NCBI GenBank assembly: GCA_964384595.1
Contig: CAYLLY010000053.1
Location: 1 to 12,636, forward strand
Reading direction: 5' to 3'
Length of the DNA stretch: 12,636 bases
Source of the DNA: SCTG01 sp964384595
GTDB taxonomy: Bacteria > Nitrospirota > Nitrospiria > Nitrospirales > NS-4
In this document: positions 1 through 4,808 of the stretch, piece after piece
How positions within the stretch are numbered: the first letter of the stretch is position 1
Layout of the letters: each line of letters opens with the position of its first letter
Program-made: the position numbers and the translations under genes
Notes under the pieces: model-generated
What the model was told of the DNA's origin: nothing
Seen by the model: the letters and a program-made list of their open reading frames with translations, nothing else
The model's database searches: none

Positions 1-698
1 CCGCGTTGGGCGCCGTCGTCCTCGGGTCGGCGCTGGACGTGTTCGTCACGCAGCATTACCACTATAAAGGCCAGCAAACCAAGGCCGAGCTCCAGCAGGA
101 TCTGCGCGGGGGGATTCGCCTGCTGGCGAGCGAACTGCGCCTGGCAGGGGCGGGCGCGCCGGTCGGCAGCGCGCCCATCAGCGTGATGACGGCGGAGGAG
201 GTCGCCTTCCAGGCCAACGTCAACGGCGTACGCGGCTCCTTGGTGGAGGCCGCCGCCTCAGGCCAAGACCAGGTGGCGGTCCGGCCGGGGTTGGGGTGGG
301 GGAAGGGCAAAACAGTCGTCATCTGCGGGCCCGCAGGATGCGAGGAACATCTCCTGGACCGTGACGGCACGTCCGGGAGGCTGTCGCTGTCGGACCGCCT
401 CACCAGGGATTTCCCGGCAGGAAGCCCGGTCGAGGTCGTGAACCGGGTCCGCTATTACCTGAGCCGCCGCGATCCCCGGAACCCGAAGGTCATGCGCGAG
501 GTGGATCGCGGCGCCAATCCGCTGGTCGAGCATGTGGAGAGCTTCACGCTGACGTATCTGAGGGACGATGGCGCGCCGGCCGTGACGGGCGAGGAGGTCC
601 GTCTTGTGCGCATCCGGCTGGAGACGGGCATGAGCGACGGCCGGAGGGGCCGCATCCGTCGCGCCCATACGCAGGAGATCGGAGTGAGGGCAATATGA
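1..698 (+). CDS. PilW/GspJ-like minor pilin, 5' partial
   Basis: This frame is open from the left edge (first whole codon at base 3), so the true start and the prepilin cleavage motif lie outside the window; the TTG at base 6 is not a credible start because it falls inside the hydrophobic helix. What remains is the end of the N-terminal helix (VVLGSALDVF), then a charged amphipathic stretch with LQQDLRGGIRLLASELRLAGAG, which matches the 'DL..aselRmAGyG' region of PilW/GspJ-type minor pilins. Further on are a beta-rich body with a close Cys pair (CGPAGC) and the segment NRVRYYLSRRDPR...LVEHVESFTLTYLRDDG, typical of the PilW C-terminal half. It would sit in the inner membrane before incorporation into the pilus tip complex. 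Its stop overlaps the next ATG (ATGA), suggesting translational coupling. It differs clearly from the second PilW downstream. Family call is firm; exact partner set is inference. Confidence 0.8.
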   Translation, partial: ALGAVVLGSALDVFVTQHYHYKGQQTKAELQQDLRGGIRLLASELRLAGAGAPVGSAPISVMTAEEVAFQANVNGVRGSLVEAAASGQDQVAVRPGLGWGKGKTVVICGPAGCEEHLLDRDGTSGRLSLSDRLTRDFPAGSPVEVVNRVRYYLSRRDPRNPKVMREVDRGANPLVEHVESFTLTYLRDDGAPAVTGEEVRLVRIRLETGMSDGRRGRIRRAHTQEIGVRAI

Positions 699-1726
699 AG
701 ACGCGCAATACGGAGTCCGGAGGAGTGCTGCTCGGAGCCATGTTGTTGGGACTGCTCATGGCGATGCTGGGAGGGGTGGCGATGAATCTGGCCGCGACCG
801 AAACGACGGCGTCGGCGCGCCATCTGGAGGAAAAGAGCGGGCTGTGGCTGGCCGAAAGCGGCGTGGAGCAGGTGGTGGCATGGCTGACGCACGGCGATCT
901 GCCGTTGCCCGGCGGGGCGCCGGCGCCGGATCATTTCACGGGCGGCGCGGATCATCCTGATGTCGAGCTGGACGCCGCCCGTCCCGATGACGATCGGGCG
1001 CTGAACGGCATCGGCGCGGGCGAAGACCGGGCCCTGGCTGATCTTGGCCGCATTATGCGGATGCGTCTGTATGGGCCGGGGCTTCCCGACGGGTTCTGCA
1101 CGGTCGAGGTGACGGCGGAATCACGGAGCGGAGTCCGCCGGACGGTGGCAGTCGAATTGGGGGCGCTGCGCATTCCGCCGGTGCCGTCCGCCGTCCAGGC
1201 GAGTCTGCCCCGTCCCTGGGAGTACCGGAAATTTAAGGATCTCGCCATGCGCTTCGGGACGTATTACGTGCCGGATCGTGAAGGCCGCCTCTATCGGGAT
1301 GGAAACATGGATTCGGCGCCGGCTCAGACACCGGCGGAGGTCTTCGGGTCACAGGCTGTCGGGCATCATCGGGGACTGGTGTTCATCGATACCGTTGATC
1401 AAGCGCCGCCCTCGGCCGACAACTTGACGACGCTGGTCCTGGACTCGCCGTACATGGAAGGGGTCTTCTACGTGAACGCGCATGTGGTGCTGCGGCCGGG
1501 AGAGGCAAGCCATGCGGACGGGCGCCCGGCGGTCCAGGGGGTCCTTCATGCGGCCGGCAGCCTCCACGTCGAGCAGCCGGCGCGGCTATCCGGCGCGGTG
1601 GTGGCTGAAGGAGGGCTGACCGGCGCGGATCTCCTCGACGTCCGGTACGACCACGACCTGGCGCGGGGTCTAGTCCGAGGTCTTCCCGTCGTCTTTCCCT
1701 TGCGCGGAAGCTGGCGGGAGTGGTGA
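695..1726 (+). CDS. PilX-like minor pilin with extended C-terminal domain
   Basis: The 343-aa product starts at an ATG overlapping the previous stop by 4 nt, with a GTGAGGG ribosome-binding sequence just upstream. Residues 1-35 resemble a PilX N-terminal region: a short polar leader ending in ESGG, then a hydrophobic helix (VLLGAMLLGLLMAMLGG), with no Glu at mature position 5, as in GspK/PilX-type subunits. The LWLAESGVEQ segment (about residues 50-59) matches the conserved 'AE' helix of PilX-type proteins. Residues 150-343 form a beta-rich C-terminal region with GVFYVNAHVVL, GVLHAAGSLHV and LSGAVVAEGG, the 'display' type segment seen in larger PilX-like proteins, and the protein ends in SWREW. 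It probably pairs with the upstream PilW-like protein. No PilY1 follows it directly, so it may share the downstream PilY1 or serve a different pilus. Family call moderate to good; specific role not known. Confidence 0.7.
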   Translation: MKTRNTESGGVLLGAMLLGLLMAMLGGVAMNLAATETTASARHLEEKSGLWLAESGVEQVVAWLTHGDLPLPGGAPAPDHFTGGADHPDVELDAARPDDDRALNGIGAGEDRALADLGRIMRMRLYGPGLPDGFCTVEVTAESRSGVRRTVAVELGALRIPPVPSAVQASLPRPWEYRKFKDLAMRFGTYYVPDREGRLYRDGNMDSAPAQTPAEVFGSQAVGHHRGLVFIDTVDQAPPSADNLTTLVLDSPYMEGVFYVNAHVVLRPGEASHADGRPAVQGVLHAAGSLHVEQPARLSGAVVAEGGLTGADLLDVRYDHDLARGLVRGLPVVFPLRGSWREW

Positions 1727-1755
1727 AACGAAAGGCCGAGGAGGATGTAATGGGT

Positions 1756-1772
1756 TTCCCAAGTATAGGGAA
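1756..1772. promoter_or_regulatory. Inverted repeat TTCCC-N7-GGGAA, possible activator site
   Basis: A 5-bp perfect dyad (1756-1760 and 1768-1772) with a 7-nt spacer lies in the gap before fimT. It is not followed by a T-run, so it is not an intrinsic terminator. Its centre is about 154 nt upstream of the start point predicted from the -24/-12 element, a usual distance for an upstream activator site of an NtrC/PilR-type regulator. A 5-bp dyad can easily occur by chance. Confidence 0.2.
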
Positions 1773-1838
1773 GTGGACTACCTAGGAGATTGAAAGCCCT
1801 GTCGTTCTGTCCCACCGGTGCCCTTCCACGGAAATCTG

Positions 1839-1851
1839 TAACATATTGATA
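1839..1851 (-). promoter_or_regulatory. Candidate IHF binding site
   Basis: The top strand reads TAACATATTGATA. On the complementary strand this matches every defined position of the IHF consensus WATCAANNNNTTR. It lies in the most AT-rich part of the gap, centred about 73 nt upstream of the start point expected from the -24/-12 element. That is where IHF bends DNA between an enhancer and a sigma-54 promoter. The match is direct; function is inference, and AT-rich DNA raises the chance of a random match. Confidence 0.35.
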
Positions 1852-1863
1852 TTCATTGAATAT
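1849..1863. repeat. 15-bp perfect palindrome in the fimT upstream region
   Basis: ATATTCA, a single T, then TGAATAT forms a perfect 7-bp inverted repeat. It overlaps the last three bases of the candidate IHF site. It could be an operator for a dimeric regulator, or simply part of an AT-rich bend. No regulator can be named from it. Confidence 0.4.
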
Positions 1864-1891
1864 ATTGTTTCATTCGGCCATACTGTTCCCT

Positions 1892-1908
1892 AGGCACTGG
1901 CTTTGCTT
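1892..1908 (+). promoter_or_regulatory. Candidate sigma-54 (-24/-12) promoter for the minor pilin operon
   Basis: The sequence AGGCAC, five bases, TTGC, TT matches the sigma-54 pattern TGGCAC-N5-TTGCW with one mismatch. The invariant GG (1893-1894) and GC (1905-1906) are exactly 12 bp apart. It stands at the end of the only intergenic gap in the window, just before the fimT-pilV-pilW-pilX-pilY1 set. Sigma-54 with the activator PilR is the known regulator of pilin genes in several bacteria. Transcription would start near base 1918, downstream of the GGAGG at 1912-1916, which would shift the translation start to the ATG at 1945. A chance match is possible. Confidence 0.4.
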
Positions 1909-1923
1909 AACGGAGGGGCAGGT

Positions 1924-2505
1924 ATGGACACGGGGAAGGCAAGGATGCCCGCTTGGCTCACAACGGAAGCCGGACTGACTCTCATAGAAACGTTGGTGGT
2001 CGTCGCGATCATCGGCGTGCTGGTGGGAATCGCGATTCCCAATTACCTGGACTGGAACCGGAAGTACAAGCTCAAGGATGCGGTGGGGCTCGTCCATTCG
2101 AATATGGGGATGGCGCGGCTGAACGCCATCAACCAGAACGCCACGGCCACCGTCACGGTGACGCAGGCCGCGACCACCAATCCGGTCACGGTGGCCTTTA
2201 CGGGGATCAGCGGTCTTGAAACGTTGACCCTGGATTCTGAAGTGTCCTTGAGCAATGCCGCCGGCGCGTCGGTGGGCTCTGGTGTGAACTCGCCCCAGAC
2301 CGTCCAATTCAGCTCCATGGGGTTGCGGCTCAATACGGGGAACGGCAACAACGTGTGTATTTCAAACACGGGCGCCAGCGTGACGTGCGGCAGCACGACG
2401 TCCCAGGTGTTCAATTTCAAGAACTCCCTGGGCATCAACTATCGGGTCGTGGTCTCGTCAACGGGGAAGATGTCATGGTGCTACACGAGCAGTTGCGCGC
2501 AATAG
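1924..2505 (+). CDS. fimT: FimT/FimU (GspH)-type minor pilin
   Basis: The start chosen is the ATG at 1924, with GGAGG at 1912-1916 and a 7-nt spacer. An in-frame ATG at 1945 has GGAAGG (1934-1939) upstream and would be the start if the sigma-54 element is real. Both give a normal prepilin leader ending in TTEAG, processed by PilD before LTLIETLVV: Gly at -1, Leu instead of the usual Phe at +1, Glu at +5. The hydrophobic helix runs to about LVGIAIPNYLDW, followed by an amphipathic helix with VHSNMGMARLNAINQN, the GspH/FimT pattern. The C-terminal body has QFSSMGLRL and RVVVSSTGKMSWC, the typical 'fn..G..' and 'v.vs..Grv' strands, with two Cys pairs likely forming disulfides. In T4P priming complexes FimU links the tip proteins to the major pilin. 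It is first of a set with overlapping pilV. Length (193 aa) is normal to slightly long. Confidence 0.87.
   Translation: MDTGKARMPAWLTTEAGLTLIETLVVVAIIGVLVGIAIPNYLDWNRKYKLKDAVGLVHSNMGMARLNAINQNATATVTVTQAATTNPVTVAFTGISGLETLTLDSEVSLSNAAGASVGSGVNSPQTVQFSSMGLRLNTGNGNNVCISNTGASVTCGSTTSQVFNFKNSLGINYRVVVSSTGKMSWCYTSSCAQ
2463..2469 (+). promoter_or_regulatory. Ribosome binding site deciding the pilV start
   Basis: GGGGAAG lies 5 nt before the ATG at 2475, inside the end of fimT. No comparable site precedes other in-frame starts further upstream, which would add a long tail before the prepilin motif. Confidence 0.55.
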
Positions 2506-3068
2506 GCGGCGGCAAAGGCGGGTCCGGCGAGAAGGGCTTCACCCTGATCGAGATCATGTTCGCCGCGGTCTATCTGGCGACCGGCCTCTTGGCGATCGCG
2601 GCCATGCAGGACATCGCGCTCTCCCGCAACGTGGACGCCAAGCGGATCAGCATCGCGACAAATCTTGTCGTCGAGATGCTTGAGCGCGTACGGTACAACG
2701 CGCCGAGCAACTCCACGTCGGTAACCGGGGTCGGCTATCCCTACCACAAACTGGTGGCGTGCAATTACGCGTGCACCTCCAGCCAAATCCAAGCGGCTTG
2801 CAGCCTGTGCACCGGCGTGTCCGCTTCAAGCGCCGGCAATGCGACGGCCAACGCGACCGCGCTGGGCGATTACAACCAGTGGCTGGCGCGTCTTTCGGCC
2901 GCCGATGCGACCGGCCAGACGTTGCTGCCGAGCGCCGTGGGTACCGTCACGTCAACGGCCACCGGAACCGCAGACCTGGGGCAGGTGCTGGTCACCGTCA
3001 GCGTCCAGTGGACGTCGGGCCTCCGCACGCCGACCATCACCATGAACACAATCGTGGCGCCGCTATGA
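2475..3068 (+). CDS. pilV: PilV (GspI)-type minor pilin
   Basis: The 197-aa product starts inside fimT (31-nt overlap) and ends in TGA overlapping the pilW ATG. Residues 1-21 are a basic prepilin leader ending in SGEKG, then FTLIEIMFAAVYLATGLLAIAAMQ: Phe+1 and Glu+5 of a type IV prepilin, and the 'GLLaiAamQ' segment typical of PilV. The next helix (VDAKRISIATNLVVEMLERVRYN) matches the conserved 'A..la..m.ErmR.N' region. The C-terminal half contains LGQVLVTVSVQW, the usual PilV final strand ('v.VtV.W'). An unusual four-Cys cluster occurs at residues 96, 100, 109 and 112 (C-x3-C-x8-C-x2-C). In Pseudomonas PilV is part of the FimU-PilV-PilW-PilX-PilY1 priming complex in the inner membrane and at the pilus tip. 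Family assignment is confident. Confidence 0.88.
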   Translation: MVLHEQLRAIGGGKGGSGEKGFTLIEIMFAAVYLATGLLAIAAMQDIALSRNVDAKRISIATNLVVEMLERVRYNAPSNSTSVTGVGYPYHKLVACNYACTSSQIQAACSLCTGVSASSAGNATANATALGDYNQWLARLSAADATGQTLLPSAVGTVTSTATGTADLGQVLVTVSVQWTSGLRTPTITMNTIVAPL

Positions 3069-4144
3069 ACCAGAAACGGACGAACAGGTGTACGAACGCG
3101 CCGCGGCTTCGATCGGAGCCCGGGTTCACCTTGATCGAGCTGATGGTCTCCCTGGCGATCTTCTCGGTCGTCTCGTTGGCCGCCTTCTCCGTGCTCAGCA
3201 GCAGCCAGAAAACCGCCGTTATGAACGACCAGACCGTGCAGGTCCAGCGGAACGTCCGCCTGGCCGTGGACCTGATTTCACGGGACCTCCGCATGGCCGG
3301 CTACGGCAATCCGGCGGCCAACGCGCTGGGGGGCTGCGCGAACCACCTGAATCCCACGAACAGCTCCTCGGGCTCCGATTCGATCAGCGTGATGACGATC
3401 GACCAGCCGATCGGGACGCTGTCCTCCGCGTTTACGAGCGGCAACCTGATCACGGTCTCCGGCCTCGCCTCCGATGCAGCCGTCGGCAATCTGATCACGC
3501 TGGAAGGCATCTTCACGGCCTCGGTCACCGCAGTCGCGGGCGCCAATCTGACGCTCGGCACGGCCGTCCAGAGCCCCCAGACGATCCCGGCCGGAGCGCA
3601 GGTACTCCGCCTGGTCTGCGTAACGTACACGGTCAGCGGGGCCGACGGCGTGGTGCCCGGCAGTTCGCCGTCGGTGACGTACCTGCCCTACCAGCTCCTG
3701 CGCAATACGACGGCGAGCGCCAACAACGCGGTCCCCATCGTGGACGGCATCGAATCCCTGCAACTGGCCTATGGCCTTGATAACGACAAGGACGGGAAGA
3801 TCGACGACCAAAACGGCACCAGCACGGTTGATTGCGGGGACTTTGTGCCCAACAACATGGCGTCGGTCGCGACGAACAGCTCGTGCAACACGGCGGGCCT
3901 TGTGACGACGCTCCCCACGTCCATCAACGCCACCCCCACGTCCGCCCGGCAGGTCCGGATCACCGTGGTGGGGCGGGCGATTCCGCCGGCCGCCGCCAAT
4001 ACGCCGAACAACACGTGGCGCGATCCGACCTTTTTGAGCACCTCGGCCGTTGCGGCGGAGGATGTGTCCATCGCGTCGACGACGGGCATTCGGCGGCGGG
4101 TCCTGAGCCGGATCGTCAGCCTTCGCGACGCCTATACGCTGTAG
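3065..4144 (+). CDS. pilW: PilW (GspJ)-type minor pilin
   Basis: The 359-aa product starts at an ATG overlapping the pilV stop (ATGA). There is no strong Shine-Dalgarno, so translation is probably coupled. A 20-residue leader with several Arg/Lys ends in SEPG, followed by FTLIELMVSLAIFSVVSLAAF, a full prepilin signal (Gly-1, Phe+1, Glu+5). The following helix has VQRNVRLAVDLISRDLRMAGYG, the hallmark of PilW. The body is beta-rich with a late segment PIVDGIESLQLAYGLDND, again the PilW pattern, and ends in a strand and helix with RRRVLSRIVSLRDA. Residues 239-248 (DNDKDGKIDD) look like an EF-hand type calcium loop (DxDxDGxxD). Cys residues at several places may form disulfides. The partner proteins are PilV before it and PilX after it; in the known complex PilW connects PilV to PilX and PilY1. 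Confidence 0.9.
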   Translation: MNQKRTNRCTNAPRLRSEPGFTLIELMVSLAIFSVVSLAAFSVLSSSQKTAVMNDQTVQVQRNVRLAVDLISRDLRMAGYGNPAANALGGCANHLNPTNSSSGSDSISVMTIDQPIGTLSSAFTSGNLITVSGLASDAAVGNLITLEGIFTASVTAVAGANLTLGTAVQSPQTIPAGAQVLRLVCVTYTVSGADGVVPGSSPSVTYLPYQLLRNTTASANNAVPIVDGIESLQLAYGLDNDKDGKIDDQNGTSTVDCGDFVPNNMASVATNSSCNTAGLVTTLPTSINATPTSARQVRITVVGRAIPPAAANTPNNTWRDPTFLSTSAVAAEDVSIASTTGIRRRVLSRIVSLRDAYTL

Positions 4145-4159
4145 GGAAAGGTGGTCACC

Positions 4160-4789
4160 GTGCCGACACGAACGTATGCAGGGGGAGGGTCGCTGCTGGG
4201 CCGCCAGGACGGCGTCGCGATGCTGACGGTCCTGATGCTGACCATCATCCTGACCGTCATCGGGATCGCGGCGATCACGACCACCTCGCTGGACATCAAA
4301 ATGGCGGGTGGCGAGCGCCTGCGGGAGGGCAGCGTGAACGCCGCCGAGTCCTGCATGAGCAGCGCGGTCCAGATCATCCAGCAGACGTTGCAGAGCGCGG
4401 CCATTCCGACCGCGCTGTCGGGGGGGGCCAACCCGGTCATCACGGTGAGCCCGCTGCAATCGGAGATCATAGGCTCGTCCGACGCCAACCCGGACAGCGC
4501 GGACCCCAATGCCTCGGGCAACGCGCCGAACGCCGTGCTCACGATCTCGCCCTACACCGTGAACATGGACATCGACCGGCTCTATGCCAAGCCGAAGGCC
4601 GGTGGGTCGCTGCAGTTCGCGGGCGGCTACGAAGGCACGGCGGGCGGCGCCGCGGGCGGCGGCATCGAAATTCTGTACCGGATTGATTGTTACGCCAGGG
4701 TCACCTCGGGGAGCACACCGATTTCCGGCCGCATCACCGGCGTCTATGCCTGTGTGGCGACGGGGGACACGTGCCAGCGGCAGATCTAG
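4160..4789 (+). CDS. pilX: PilX (GspK)-like minor pilin
   Basis: The start chosen is GTG 4160, preceded by AAGGTGG with 5 nt of spacing. An in-frame GTG at 4151 would have its ribosome binding sequence directly against it and is less likely. The 209-aa product has a short leader ending in RQDG, then the hydrophobic helix VAMLTVLMLTIILTVIGIAA without Glu at +5, as in PilX/GspK. Next comes TTTSLDIKMAGGERLREGSVNAAESCMSSA, containing the conserved 'kmag..r....a..aAE.al..a' pattern of the PilX N-terminal domain. The body is Gly/Ala/Ser/Asn-rich, and the end has Cys pairs (DCYARV; CVATGDTC). GspK/PilX subunits cap the minor pilin complex and, in T4P, contact PilY1, the next gene. An uninterrupted run of eight G lies at 4430-4437. 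Family call is good; start is less certain. Confidence 0.84.
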   Translation: MPTRTYAGGGSLLGRQDGVAMLTVLMLTIILTVIGIAAITTTSLDIKMAGGERLREGSVNAAESCMSSAVQIIQQTLQSAAIPTALSGGANPVITVSPLQSEIIGSSDANPDSADPNASGNAPNAVLTISPYTVNMDIDRLYAKPKAGGSLQFAGGYEGTAGGAAGGGIEILYRIDCYARVTSGSTPISGRITGVYACVATGDTCQRQI

Positions 4790-4795
4790 GGAAGG

Positions 4796-4800
4796 GGAGG
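4796..4800 (+). promoter_or_regulatory. Ribosome binding site for pilY1
   Basis: GGAGG within a purine-rich run between pilX and pilY1, 8 nt before the ATG at 4809. It favours this start over longer in-frame openings reaching back into pilX, which would place a non-secretory tail ahead of the signal peptide. Confidence 0.7.
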
Positions 4801-4808
4801 GAACGGTC

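Noticed and set aside
1846..1873. Sigma-70 promoter TTGATA with TTTCAT
   Set aside because: The -10 is poor and the spacer is 16 nt; not excluded, but weaker than the -24/-12 element.
1903..1923. TTG at 1903 as the start of fimT
   Set aside because: No ribosome binding site in front, and the codon lies inside the -12 part of the promoter candidate.
2759..3064. Longer N terminus for the second PilW
   Set aside because: It overlaps pilV entirely, is Arg-rich nonsense, and the prepilin leader starts cleanly at ATG 3065 in an ATGA overlap.
1924..4789. Type II secretion pseudopilins (gspH-I-J-K)
   Set aside because: The order fits both systems, but the adjacent pilY1 and the PilV/PilW/PilX-specific motifs point to type IV pili.
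4584..4808. Longer N terminus for PilY1 reaching back into pilX
   Set aside because: It would place an Arg/Ala-rich tail ahead of a good signal peptide; ATG 4809 has GGAGG at correct spacing.
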